Shown in pieces: positions 26,917 through 36,081 of a DNA stretch of 38,010 bases. Position numbers and translations under genes: made by a program. Source of the DNA: Magnetococcales bacterium (GTDB lineage Bacteria; Pseudomonadota; Magnetococcia; Magnetococcales; JADGAP01); assembly GCA_015231965.1 (NCBI GenBank), contig JADGAP010000012.1, positions 1-38,010 on the forward strand, given 5' to 3'. The notes below the pieces were generated by a model, which made no database searches, was not told the DNA's origin, and saw only the letters and a list, made by a program, of their open reading frames with translations. How positions within the stretch are numbered: the stretch's first letter is position 1; every line of letters begins with the position of its first letter.

Positions 26917-28394
26917 CCCTGGCTCTCCATGGGGAGGCGGGGCTCGGAAGGGGCGTGACGGGCCGCTCTCCGGGAGTGGGCGCGAAGGTCTTGAATGAGG
27001 TGTAGCAAAGCCACGGCCAAGGGGGAAGGAAGAAGCGTCGCCACGCCAAAAAGATACCGTTCCAGGGGCGGTTCCACCAGAATGATGAGCAAGACCCCGC
27101 CGCCGAAGTGCAGCGCCGCCAGCAGCGACAGCAGCCAAACGTCCCATGGGGCGACGGACGAGGCGGGGGAGGGGGCATTTATTGCCGCCGGGAGGGGTGG
27201 TTGACTCCCCGCCACGGGCGCGGCGGCGATGCGTTGGCCTCCCCGAACCAACAGGAGCCCGAGCAGCAGCGCCCCGGGCAGTTGAATCCAACGCTCCTGG
27301 CGCAGGGTTTGACAGACCGCGTCCACCCCGGCGGCGCCCAGCCAGGCGAGATAATCGGCGGGGCGTTGACGAATCACCGCCAGCGACAGTTGGGCGAGCA
27401 GGGTGTTGGCCGCCACCCCATCGCCGCCGGTCAGCTTCAGGGCCAGGGGATAGGCGATTTCATGCACCTGGGTGTTGTAGTGTTGCACCCAGGGGCCGTA
27501 GCGGATCCAGCCGATGGCGGAAAAGGGTTCGGGCAGGTTGCGCCGTTGTTGCTCCTGGTGGATCTCCTGGGCCAGCGTCGGCAGGGGGGCGGGGGCCTCG
27601 TGTTCCAGGGTTCGGATCACGTCGGGGGAGAGGAGGGGGGCGGCGATGCCCACCACGTTGAGTCCGCCGAAGGAGACCAGCCCGAAGTGCCCCACGACGC
27701 CGGCGCGCAAGCCGCAAAAGGCGAGATAGGGCAGGAGAATCGCCGCCATCAGCCGCCAGGCGTCGGCGCGGAAGGGGCGGGAGGGGCGGGAGGCGGCGGG
27801 CGGAAGATGGGGACGGAGCCACAACAGGGCGAGTCCGGCGACGGGGAGGGTTCCCAGGAGAAAAAGGTAGGCCGGACGCACTTGATAGGCGGCGAACAGG
27901 GCGAGGGCGAATCCCCCCCAGCGCCATCCGCCCCGGGCCAGGGCCAGGAGCAGCGCCGCCGTGGCCAGCAGCGCCAGGGAGGCCCCGGGGGCGTCGGTGA
28001 GCAGGGCGTTGGCGAAATAGTGGAGGATGTTGGCGTGAAGCAACGGCGTGGCGGCCCAGAAGGCGCTCCATACCCCCAGCCCGAAGGCGATCAGCCCACG
28101 AAAGAAGAGTAGTGTCGCGGCGAGGTGCAGGAAATATTGCGCCGTCGGCAGTCCGGCGTAACTCCCCACCACCGCTTTCCAGGCCGCCAGGAGCATGGGA
28201 TAGCCCAGGGTGCGGGGGGCGGAGAGGGCCTCGATCCAGGTTTGTTGGGGTAGCAGGGTGTAGCTGGCGGTGTCGGGATAGAGATGGGGGGCGAAGCCGT
28301 CCGCCCGGTTGGCGACGAAATAGATCCCCAGGGCGACCGCCTGGAGCAGCAGCAGTCCCATGGCCCAGCGATCGGGGCGGCGCGGCGAGGTCAT
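26913..28394 (-). CDS. Polytopic membrane protein, possible GT-C-type glycosyltransferase
   Basis: This protein has 493 residues from the ATG at 28394 (AAGGA close upstream). About ten hydrophobic helices are visible. After the first helix, a periplasmic loop reads FAPHLYPDTASYTLLP, with an acidic residue in the place where GT-C enzymes (ArnT/PMT family) have their catalytic Asp. The next segment (RTLGYPMLLAAWKAVVGSYA) also resembles that fold. I cannot assign a family with certainty. Its overlap with the sugar transferase places it in the exopolysaccharide operon. It may add a sugar from a lipid-linked donor, or be an unrelated membrane protein. The longer frame to 28574 has no supporting start signal. 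Confidence 0.7.
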   Translation of the reverse strand: MTSPRRPDRWAMGLLLLQAVALGIYFVANRADGFAPHLYPDTASYTLLPQQTWIEALSAPRTLGYPMLLAAWKAVVGSYAGLPTAQYFLHLAATLLFFRGLIAFGLGVWSAFWAATPLLHANILHYFANALLTDAPGASLALLATAALLLALARGGWRWGGFALALFAAYQVRPAYLFLLGTLPVAGLALLWLRPHLPPAASRPSRPFRADAWRLMAAILLPYLAFCGLRAGVVGHFGLVSFGGLNVVGIAAPLLSPDVIRTLEHEAPAPLPTLAQEIHQEQQRRNLPEPFSAIGWIRYGPWVQHYNTQVHEIAYPLALKLTGGDGVAANTLLAQLSLAVIRQRPADYLAWLGAAGVDAVCQTLRQERWIQLPGALLLGLLLVRGGQRIAAAPVAGSQPPLPAAINAPSPASSVAPWDVWLLSLLAALHFGGGVLLIILVEPPLERYLFGVATLLPSPLAVALLHLIQDLRAHSRRAARHAPSEPRLPMESQG

Positions 28395-28530
28395 GGCGTC
28401 CTTGGATTCCGATCCGTCGTGGCTGGGGGAGCGGGTGATCCGTCGGCTCCCATGATCCCATTTTCGTCCGAAACTCGCGAAATGTTGACCGAAAAATGAA
28501 TCCATCGCCGCCGGTGGCGGGGGCTGGGGG

Positions 28531-30789
28531 TCAATTGCCCCGGGCCGCCGCCAGATTGCGCTTGACCGTTCCAATGCGGGGGTCGTCCCCCGGCAGGGCC
28601 AGGCGATAAATTTCCACGGCCCGCTCGAAGTGGCGCACCGCTCCTTCGCGATCCCCCAACTCCCGCAGCAGCAAGCCCATGTTGTTCATGCGTAGCGCCA
28701 CCTTGGGATGATCGTCGCCGTAGTGCTGCTGGGTGATCTCCATGGCGCGTTGATAGTAGCGATAGGCCCCTTTCAAATCGCCGCCGCCGCGCAGAAAACG
28801 TCCCATGGCCGCCATCCGTTCCGCCACCTCGGGATGCTCCGGCCCCATTTCATGTTCGCAAAGGTTGAGCGCCCGGGCGTAGTGGTGGCGCGCCGACTGC
28901 CAATCCTTGAGGACGTTGAGCAGATCCCCCAGCCGGGTGTGGGCCTCCATCAGGGCCATGCCGCCCTCTTCCGGATGGTCTCGTCGGATGGAGAGAATGG
29001 CCTCCAGGAGGATTTTCGCTTCCGCCAGGTCGCCGACCTCCTGGCGCAACTCCGCCAGGGTTTCCATCACCTCAGCGGCGACGGAACTCTCCTCTTGTTG
29101 ATGCGCCGCCAGGATGGTCAAGGAGCGGCGCAGCCGGATCTCCGCTTCCCCCGGCTCCTTCAGGCCGACCAGGGTGCGTCCCAGGGCGTGGAGTCGGGAG
29201 GCCGTTTCCAGGTGATCCTCGCCCCACTGTGCTATGGTCAGGCGCAACGCCCGTTGATGCAGTCCCAGGGCTTCATCCCATCGCCCCTGCCGTACCAGAT
29301 AATCCCCCGCCCGGGCCAGCAGGCGGGGGGTCTCGTCGGAGACCACCTGGGCTTGCTCGGCATGATCCACCGCCATCAGCACGTGGGGCAGCAGCAGGCC
29401 GCTTTCCGTCCAGCTTTCGGCGTTGCGCCAGTCGAAGGGAAAGGCGGCGTCCATCATTTGCACCGCCGCCTTGGCCCAGGCGCGGCGTTCGTTTTCGTCC
29501 ATCCGCGCCCGCACCGCCTCTTGCACGGCGCTGCTCAACGAAAGGGTGTGTTCCTCCGCGTCGCCGCCCCCTTGTTCCACCAAACCGAACCGCTCCAACT
29601 CCCGCACCGCCTTGGGCCACATCGCCGCGCCGTCCAGCACCGCGAACAGCGATTTCGGCAAGGCGTCGCGAAACTGCACCGGCAGCTCCAGGGGGATCAT
29701 CTCCGGGGCCAGGAAGGCCAGCAGCTTGAACACGTCCCCTCCCGCCGGAACCACTTCGTTGACCTTGCGCAGGGTCAGGGCGCAGGTCGCCATGGCGGCG
29801 GGAGAGGCGGCGGGACTGGCGGCGGAGGAGGGGGGCAGGCGACTTTTTTCCGACTTCAACAGATTGAGGTAGTCGTGGAGGGGCATGCGGGTTTCGGTGA
29901 CGAAGGCCCGGGCCAGCTCCATGGGGCCCGGCATGCCGCCGATTTCCCGGGAGAGTTCCTGGGAGGCGGGGCCGTCGTTTTGACTGGTGCGTTGGAGAAA
30001 AAATCGCGCCGTCTCTTCTTGCGGCAGGGCGTCCACCTTGCACACCTCGGCCCACACCCCCCATTCGTTGTGCCGCGAGGTGATGAGCAGATGGCCCGGT
30101 CCGGTGGGAAAATAGGGACGGGCCTCCTTGGGCTCCCCCACGCCGTCGAAGATCACCAGCCAGTTGGGGTGATGGTTGAGCCAGGTCAGGGCGTTTTGCA
30201 TCCCCTCGGCGAGGGTGGGGGCGTTGAGCTTGAGTTGGACCGCCAGCGCCGACAAATCCCCGGCGATGGAGGAACGAGAGCGAGCCCGCACCCACCAGAT
30301 GACCTGATAGCGGGCGGCGAAACGGAAGGCGTATTCCAGGGCCATTTGGGTCTTGCCGCCGCCAGCCTGACTGGGCGAACTTTGCGACAGCACCAGGCGG
30401 CGTTCCTGACCCAGAATCCGGCCCACGTACTCCAGCAACTCCGCCCGCCCGGCGAAGAGGGGGTTGCGGGGGTAGGGCAAATTGTTGGGGGGCAGGGTCG
30501 GCGGTTGGGGAGGAAATCCCGTGGGAATGGCGGCCTTGCGACGGCGGGTCTTCTCCTCGGCCAGTCGGGCCGCCTCGGCCAGACGAAGGCGGGCCGCCGC
30601 CTTGACCAGGAGCCCCAAAACCACGGCCAGCGACACCACGCCCAGCCCGAGCAACACGGGCGTGCTGAACAGCCCCTCCCCCAGGGCGAAGCCGACGGCC
30701 CCGAGAGGGGAGGCCCAGACCGTCATCCCGCCGGAAAACAGCACCACGACCACGATCCACGGCGTGGCGAGGAATCGGAGAGGCTTCAC
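28531..30789 (-). CDS. Membrane-anchored STAND NTPase (NB-ARC-like) with C-terminal TPRs
   Basis: This protein has 752 residues from a GTG start at 30789. Two membrane helices (~9-28 and ~43-62) are followed by a short basic linker. The nucleotide-binding domain has Walker A QAGGGKTQMA near 140-149, Walker B WLVIFDGVGEP, and LLITSRHNEWG as sensor, then a winged-helix-like part (~330-450). The last ~270 residues are TPR units of the 42-residue kinesin-light-chain type (ALGLHQRALRLTIAQWGEDH, AYRYYQRAMEITQQHYGDDH). STAND proteins are switch ATPases, many used in signalling or phage defence. Here the TPRs would sense a partner, and the membrane helices could be anchor or effector. It has its own good promoter and lies beside the RloB-type pair. 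Confidence 0.85.
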   Translation of the reverse strand: MKPLRFLATPWIVVVVLFSGGMTVWASPLGAVGFALGEGLFSTPVLLGLGVVSLAVVLGLLVKAAARLRLAEAARLAEEKTRRRKAAIPTGFPPQPPTLPPNNLPYPRNPLFAGRAELLEYVGRILGQERRLVLSQSSPSQAGGGKTQMALEYAFRFAARYQVIWWVRARSRSSIAGDLSALAVQLKLNAPTLAEGMQNALTWLNHHPNWLVIFDGVGEPKEARPYFPTGPGHLLITSRHNEWGVWAEVCKVDALPQEETARFFLQRTSQNDGPASQELSREIGGMPGPMELARAFVTETRMPLHDYLNLLKSEKSRLPPSSAASPAASPAAMATCALTLRKVNEVVPAGGDVFKLLAFLAPEMIPLELPVQFRDALPKSLFAVLDGAAMWPKAVRELERFGLVEQGGGDAEEHTLSLSSAVQEAVRARMDENERRAWAKAAVQMMDAAFPFDWRNAESWTESGLLLPHVLMAVDHAEQAQVVSDETPRLLARAGDYLVRQGRWDEALGLHQRALRLTIAQWGEDHLETASRLHALGRTLVGLKEPGEAEIRLRRSLTILAAHQQEESSVAAEVMETLAELRQEVGDLAEAKILLEAILSIRRDHPEEGGMALMEAHTRLGDLLNVLKDWQSARHHYARALNLCEHEMGPEHPEVAERMAAMGRFLRGGGDLKGAYRYYQRAMEITQQHYGDDHPKVALRMNNMGLLLRELGDREGAVRHFERAVEIYRLALPGDDPRIGTVKRNLAAARGN

Positions 30790-30821
30790 GGCTGGGTTCC
30801 GGTAATGGGATTCATTCCTTG

Positions 30822-30850
30822 TTTATAGAATGTTTTCCGACGTTCTTCAA
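30822..30850 (-). promoter_or_regulatory. Sigma70-type promoter for the STAND NTPase gene
   Basis: On the minus strand TTGAAG (30850-30845) and TATAAA (30827-30822) are separated by exactly 17 bases. The -10 ends 32 bases before the GTG start. Confidence 0.7.
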
Positions 30851-30873
30851 GCGCAACGCGGGGAATGAGGCGC

Positions 30874-31479
30874 TCATTTTCGGGCCATTTGGCGCAGTTT
30901 CTCCACTAATTCGTGGACTTTGGTGGAAGGGTTGGCGAAGGAACAAGCTCCGGCATTGGCGGGGAGATGGGCTCGTTGCAAGGCATTGTCTTCCTTATCG
31001 CTCAATTGAGAGTAAAGATTTTCTGAGCCTGGGTTGTAATTCGGGAGGCACCCCAATAATTGGCTGATTACGGAAGGGCAGTATGCGCCAGAAATGTCAG
31101 GGGTTAGAGATTCCGCAGGGATATCCTGAAAATGCCATAATATCCAGACTTCAAAACATGGGGTGGAAGGAACGCCTATGTATCCATTGGTTTCTATTTC
31201 CTTTTGAGCCATCTTGATTCCATGTTGATTTCCTTGGAGCCACTTGTCGCCATCGAAGAGGCAATAAACTGGATCTGAATGGGGGGGCCTGTTGGCTTCC
31301 TTAACAACGTTAAAGGCTTCCCTGCTGGCGATATTTCTTACCCCGACTTGTCTTGGGGAGATCCCCAAGGAGTCTCGGAGGTTTTTGAAATATTCGTAAT
31401 CCTTGGTCACGATGAGTAGCCGCTGTTGGAGCAGGCGCGAACCACTTTGAGAGGGAAGGAAGGCGTTGCCATCCGTCAT
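30874..31479 (-). CDS. rloB: RloB-family protein (defence-associated, TOPRIM-like)
   Basis: This 201-residue protein has an ATG at 31479 that overlaps the stop of the ATPase gene (ATGA), so the two are coupled. RloB features: LLIVTKDYEYFKNL near the start, the acidic pair in YCLFDGDKW, the conserved TPCFEVWILWHF (usually SNPCFExWLLLHF), and a C-terminal NPSTKVHELVEKL. The usual VTEGxxTExxYF motif is shortened here, so the first acidic residue of the TOPRIM-like site seems missing or moved to the Glu of DYEYF. RloB with an AAA15 ATPase resembles RloAB and the AbiL-type abortive infection pair as I recall. Base composition is clearly more AT-rich than the neighbours, suggesting transfer. Confidence 0.8.
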   Translation of the reverse strand: MTDGNAFLPSQSGSRLLQQRLLIVTKDYEYFKNLRDSLGISPRQVGVRNIASREAFNVVKEANRPPHSDPVYCLFDGDKWLQGNQHGIKMAQKEIETNGYIGVPSTPCFEVWILWHFQDIPAESLTPDISGAYCPSVISQLLGCLPNYNPGSENLYSQLSDKEDNALQRAHLPANAGACSFANPSTKVHELVEKLRQMARK

Positions 31480-32780
31480 GGTGACTCTCCACCTCTTGTT
31501 TCGGTTTTCACCACTGACTCAAATAAGGAACGCTCTGGTATAATTGGGATGCCGCCCACCCGTGCTTCCTGATAGGCGCGATAAAAGGACATCCCTTCAG
31601 GGAGAGTAAACTCACCAAGAGAATAAAGCGTGGTTCTGTATTTTCTATCTTTCTCCAGCAGACGAATCTGGTCTTGTCGAAACCGTTCCTTATCCATTAG
31701 GGAGAGGGCGTGGGTTGTAGAGATAAGCTGCGCTTTGCTGCTCAAGTTTGGGGAGTGGTACTGATCAATCAAATACTCAACCAGAAAGCTATGCAAATCT
31801 CTCTCAAGTTCATCAACAATAACGACCCGATCATTTTCTAGGGCGTCTTTCCAGTATCCGGACATCCTGAACCATGTCATGGTTCCTCTAGATTCATTGG
31901 CGCTTGACATGATAATCTTTTTTCCATCCGACCGCAAACGAGTGAACCGAATCTGATACGACACAGCCCTGCGAGTGGAACCCCCTTCTTCTTGGGCGGA
32001 TTCTTCCTCAATCGTTTCTACCTCGATATCAGACACGGCAAGGTCAGCGGAAGCCATCCAATTTAGTAGCCATTGTTTACCATTGGGATTTTCAATAAGT
32101 CTCATGGCATCTCCAGTATTATAACCAATTCTGGCCAAGTGTAATATTGTCAGTCTGTCTCGAAACCATGACAAGACTGGATCAATTTCAGGGAGAACCT
32201 GTTTTTTTTGTCCAGCGACGGATATGAATAACTGATTTTCGAGGGTCTCTCCCAACCACTCTTGGCGAAACGATGGAATGGAAGTCTGCAATCCTTCTTC
32301 AGGCGACCAATCATAGTCCTTATTTACTTCATTCCACTTTCTGGTGAAGAGCGTGACGCAGGTGCCTGTTGAGGGATTCCACTGGTGGAGCCACTCTTGC
32401 GGAAAACGCTCTTTGCAAACCGAGAATCCATATTGGTAACGAAACCCGTTATCGGCGATGAATACAAATTCCATCCGACATTCTTGACCATTTTTTTCCG
32501 CATCGAGCAGAAAAGGGGCGACGCTCAGGGAAAATCCCTTAGTGTTACGATGCGAAAAAAGCGTCTGTCGTTTGAAAAACGACATGGCCTTGAGCAACAT
32601 GCTTTTGCCGCTGGCATTGGGGCCGAAAATCAGGGTGCTGCGCAGCAAATTGGGCGTGTCGCCGAAGCCGGACTCCATCAGATTGTCCAGATGATCGGAG
32701 AAGGCGTCCATGGCCACCATGTTCAGGGTGGTTCGGTCGGCGAACGGTCCGTAATTTTCCAGGCTGAACTGGATGAGCAT
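31476..32780 (-). CDS. AAA15-type (ABC/SMC-like) ATPase, partner of RloB
   Basis: This 434-residue protein has MLIQFSLENYGPF at the N-terminus, typical of these OLD/RecF-like ATPases. Walker A is IFGPNASGKSMLLKAM near residues 51-66, the signature-like segment is SANESRGTMTWF, Walker B is VVIVDELERDLHS and the switch His is in STTHALSLMD. Such ATPases sense a phage trigger and license a partner nuclease or effector, here the RloB-like protein encoded next. The first ~70 codons are GC-rich like the surrounding genome, while the rest is much more AT-rich, which suggests a mosaic. The stop is at 31476. Confidence 0.85.
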   Translation of the reverse strand: MLIQFSLENYGPFADRTTLNMVAMDAFSDHLDNLMESGFGDTPNLLRSTLIFGPNASGKSMLLKAMSFFKRQTLFSHRNTKGFSLSVAPFLLDAEKNGQECRMEFVFIADNGFRYQYGFSVCKERFPQEWLHQWNPSTGTCVTLFTRKWNEVNKDYDWSPEEGLQTSIPSFRQEWLGETLENQLFISVAGQKKQVLPEIDPVLSWFRDRLTILHLARIGYNTGDAMRLIENPNGKQWLLNWMASADLAVSDIEVETIEEESAQEEGGSTRRAVSYQIRFTRLRSDGKKIIMSSANESRGTMTWFRMSGYWKDALENDRVVIVDELERDLHSFLVEYLIDQYHSPNLSSKAQLISTTHALSLMDKERFRQDQIRLLEKDRKYRTTLYSLGEFTLPEGMSFYRAYQEARVGGIPIIPERSLFESVVKTETRGGESP

Positions 32781-32907
32781 GAGGGTTCAATCCATGGGCG
32801 TCGGAGAATACGCCGCACGGCGCGGCGCAAGGATTATTGAATAGGATGCTCCATCGAGTTTCAAGGGTCGCTTGAAAAAAGATGGGGACGCCCTCGGATC
32901 GAAAGGG

Positions 32908-35900
32908 TTACGCCTCGGCCTTGTCCGGTTTCTCCAACACCTTGACCTCCAGTTGGGGGAAGGGGATGACGATGCCCGCTTCCTGGAGTTTGTTCCAGAT
33001 GGCGAAGAGGGCTTCGGACTTGACGTCGTTTTCCGGAACCTTGCGCATGTCGGAGAAAAATTGCACCCGGAAGTTGATCGACGAGGCGGCGTACTCCCAC
33101 AGCAGCACCTTGAAGCCGGGGTTTTTGACCACGGATTCCACTTCCGTCAGGGCCTGCTCCATCACCTGCTTGGCCAGTCGCAGGTCGGTGTCGTAGCTGA
33201 CGCCGACCAGAAATATCGTGCGGACGTAGGGGTCGGAGTGGGTCCAGTTGACCAGGGGGCTGCTGATCACGTCGGCGATGGGGACGATGATTTCCAGATT
33301 GTCCCGGGAGCGGATGGTCAACGAGCGGACCCCGATGCGGGTGACGGTCCCCTCCTTGTCGCGGATGGTGACATAGTCGCCGGAGCGCAGGGGGCGTTCG
33401 ATGAGCAGCAGCAGGCCGCCGAAAAAGTTTTTGGCGATATCCTGCAACCCCAGGCCGATGCCCACGCCGGCGGCCCCGGCGAAGACCGCCAGACTGGTGA
33501 GGTCCATGCCGGCGGTGCGCAGGGTGAAGAGAAAGCCCAGGATGACCACCACATATTGGGCCAGCACCGCCAGGGAGTTGCGCACCCCCAGGTCGACGAC
33601 GGCGGAGAGCAGCCAGCGGTAGAAAATTTGCCTGGTCCAGTGTCCCAGCCAGACCAGCACGGCGATGATCACCACCACCATCAGGATGGATCCCAAGGAG
33701 ATGTCGCTCTTGCCCAGGCCGAAAATGGGGGTGAAGAGCAGCGACTTGAGAAAACGCATCACCGGGGACTCCTCGCCCCAGCCGTAAAGATGGAACAACA
33801 CCGCCCAGGCCCCGAAAAAGACCCCCAGGCGGGAGATGCGGTGGAGGGGGGTCAACACCCCTTGGGACCACAGCCCGCCCTGACCCAGGCGGGTGGTCCA
33901 GCGGTAGAGGAAGGAGAAGAGATCCTGCACGATGCCGTTGGCCGCCAACCAGCCGGTCAGCACCAGGAGAAACCACCCCAGGCCGCCTCCCACCGCGGCG
34001 GCCAGCCCCAGATAGCCCGCCAGCCCCAGCAGCACCGCCGAGAGAATGGAGAGGGGGGCCAGCAGACTCAACCATTGGGCCATTTTGAACCAATACGGCC
34101 CCAATCGGGGTTTGACCCGCTCCAGGGTCAGGCGGCGGATGGGCCGCATGGGGATGAGCAGCAGCAGCACGAAGAGCATGAAGAGCCGGTCGGCCACCGC
34201 CAGGACCGGCGGCGAGAAGAAGGCCAGCCGTCCCAGCAGCACCACGGCGGTCAACCCGCCGCCCAGCGCCGCCACCCGGAAAATTTGCCGATAGAGTCGG
34301 GGCTGGCGCCGTTCCGGGGCGACGAAGGGCGAGACCAACGCCAACCACGCCAGATCGATGGCCCCCTTGGCCGCCAGCAGCGGCAGCAGCGCCGTCGCCA
34401 GCAGATGCAAGGTGATGGAGGAGAGCCCCAACTGCCACGCCGCCAGCAGCGGCATGCCCGCCAGCATCACCGGCAGGATCTCCATACGCACCAGTTCCAG
34501 GGCCATGCGGGCGGCGCGCCGGGTGAAGGCCGCCTCCCCCTCCCCCTGGGAGCGTTCGGAGACGGTCCTGGCCAGGAAGCGCACCCCCAGCAGCGCCCCG
34601 ATCCAGGCCATCTGGGCCAGGAGCAGCATGGCCCACTCCTTGAGGCTGCTGCGGCGCAAGGCCAGCAACAGATCCTCGCCGATCTCCCACGAACGGCGCA
34701 GCAGCACCAGCGGGGCCTGGGCCAACTCCTGGGCCAGATTGGTCCAGGAGTCCCAGTCGACGGGCAACTGGGAGCGGGTCAGCAACCCTTCCCGCACCTC
34801 CTTTTGATGCACCGTCTCCAGCCGCGCCCGTTGGGTTTGCAGGCCGTCCAGCAGCACTTCCACGGCCTCGCTCAGCCCGGCGTAATCTTTTTCCAACTTG
34901 TCCAGCAGCGTCTTGCCCTCGGCGGGTTCGCTCCCCCCCCGGGAGACGCGGCGATAATGAAAGAGACTACGCTTCTCCTCCAACAGGGTCAGGCTCAACC
35001 CCAGGGATTGTTGCAAGGTGAGGTTGAGCCGCAAGGCCCGCTCCACCGCCTCCGGACCCGGAGCCCCCAGCGCCAGCAGCGAATCCACCGCCAGGGATTC
35101 ACTGGAGGCCTGGGCCTGCTTCAACTCCATCTGCAACAAAAACAGCCGCTCCTCGGCGTTGAGCAGCCGGGTCTCCAGCAGGCGCAACTGGGGCTGATGG
35201 GCGCCGCCGCTCCGATCCGTCTGCAACGATACCTGACCGCGCAGCTTTTCCGCCTCCTTTTGAAAATAGCGGCGCTCCTGTCCCACCCGCCGCACCAGGG
35301 TTTCCAGGTTGGCCTGCAGGCGGCGCTCCTCCTGCTTGCGGTAGATCCGCTCCAACCCCAGACGCCAACTGTGGGCCAACTCCCAACGGCGACGGTGGAT
35401 CCCTTGCCAACTGTTGAGATTTTCCTCGTTGGCCGACTCCAGGGCTTGCGCCTCCCGACCGTTTTCCACCGCGGCGCGAATGGCTCGCCCCTGTTCGGAC
35501 TGGGAGTCCCGCCCCAGCCGGCTCCATTCCTGCTCCAGCTTGCTTACCGCCAGCTTGCGCTCCAGCACCGACGAGCGGGCCCGGTCCCACTCCACCTCGG
35601 ACTCTTGCAGGCGCAAGCGGGCGATCTCCTCCGAGAGGCGGGCTTCGTCGATCTGGGCCAAGGCGATCCTGCCTTGGGCGGCGCGATCCAGGCGGGAGGG
35701 GAGATCCTTCTTGCGGGCGACCAAATCTTGCTCTTCCCGGGCCAGGCCGCTCCGCTCCGCCTGCATGTCCTCCCGCCGAATCTCCAGCAGGGTGAGGGCG
35801 GAAAGGTCGGGCGGGGGTTCGTCGTCCACGACCTGGGCGGTCTCCTCCGCAGCAGGCTCGGCGGCGGGGGATTGGGCCAAAACCGGCGACGCCGGGGCCA

Positions 35901-35952
35901 TCAGGCAGGCGGCCAGCAAGGCCGAACGCAGCAGGGACAAAAGTGGGCGCAT
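32908..35952 (-). CDS. Large MscS-family mechanosensitive channel (MscK/KefA-like)
   Basis: This protein has 1014 residues from the ATG at 35952, whose product starts with a clear signal peptide (LLRSALLAACLMAPASPVLA). Residues ~30-480 form a periplasmic region of long coiled coils with many charged heptads. About eight additional membrane helices follow (~500-780), then the MscS core. The pore helix reads AVFAGAAGVGIGLGLQDIAK followed by NFFGGLLLL near 820-845, and the beta domain starts RSGDYVTIRDKEGTVTRIG. The C-terminal vestibule (FRVQFFSDMRKVPENDVKSE) and a PFPQLEV end complete the fold. It would open under membrane tension to release solutes during osmotic downshock. It lies 129 bases after nhaD on the same strand, so a joint ion/osmotic stress unit is plausible. 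Confidence 0.93.
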   Translation of the reverse strand: MRPLLSLLRSALLAACLMAPASPVLAQSPAAEPAAEETAQVVDDEPPPDLSALTLLEIRREDMQAERSGLAREEQDLVARKKDLPSRLDRAAQGRIALAQIDEARLSEEIARLRLQESEVEWDRARSSVLERKLAVSKLEQEWSRLGRDSQSEQGRAIRAAVENGREAQALESANEENLNSWQGIHRRRWELAHSWRLGLERIYRKQEERRLQANLETLVRRVGQERRYFQKEAEKLRGQVSLQTDRSGGAHQPQLRLLETRLLNAEERLFLLQMELKQAQASSESLAVDSLLALGAPGPEAVERALRLNLTLQQSLGLSLTLLEEKRSLFHYRRVSRGGSEPAEGKTLLDKLEKDYAGLSEAVEVLLDGLQTQRARLETVHQKEVREGLLTRSQLPVDWDSWTNLAQELAQAPLVLLRRSWEIGEDLLLALRRSSLKEWAMLLLAQMAWIGALLGVRFLARTVSERSQGEGEAAFTRRAARMALELVRMEILPVMLAGMPLLAAWQLGLSSITLHLLATALLPLLAAKGAIDLAWLALVSPFVAPERRQPRLYRQIFRVAALGGGLTAVVLLGRLAFFSPPVLAVADRLFMLFVLLLLIPMRPIRRLTLERVKPRLGPYWFKMAQWLSLLAPLSILSAVLLGLAGYLGLAAAVGGGLGWFLLVLTGWLAANGIVQDLFSFLYRWTTRLGQGGLWSQGVLTPLHRISRLGVFFGAWAVLFHLYGWGEESPVMRFLKSLLFTPIFGLGKSDISLGSILMVVVIIAVLVWLGHWTRQIFYRWLLSAVVDLGVRNSLAVLAQYVVVILGFLFTLRTAGMDLTSLAVFAGAAGVGIGLGLQDIAKNFFGGLLLLIERPLRSGDYVTIRDKEGTVTRIGVRSLTIRSRDNLEIIVPIADVISSPLVNWTHSDPYVRTIFLVGVSYDTDLRLAKQVMEQALTEVESVVKNPGFKVLLWEYAASSINFRVQFFSDMRKVPENDVKSEALFAIWNKLQEAGIVIPFPQLEVKVLEKPDKAEA

Positions 35953-36081
35953 GGCGTTCCGGGGAGCAAAATTCCGTTCAACACGGGAGACGAAAAAGGG
36001 GGTGGGAGAGGCCATGAACCCCTCCCAACCCCTCATTGTGCCGAAAAGAGACGCGCCACGCCAGTTGGCGGATGCGCCCCG

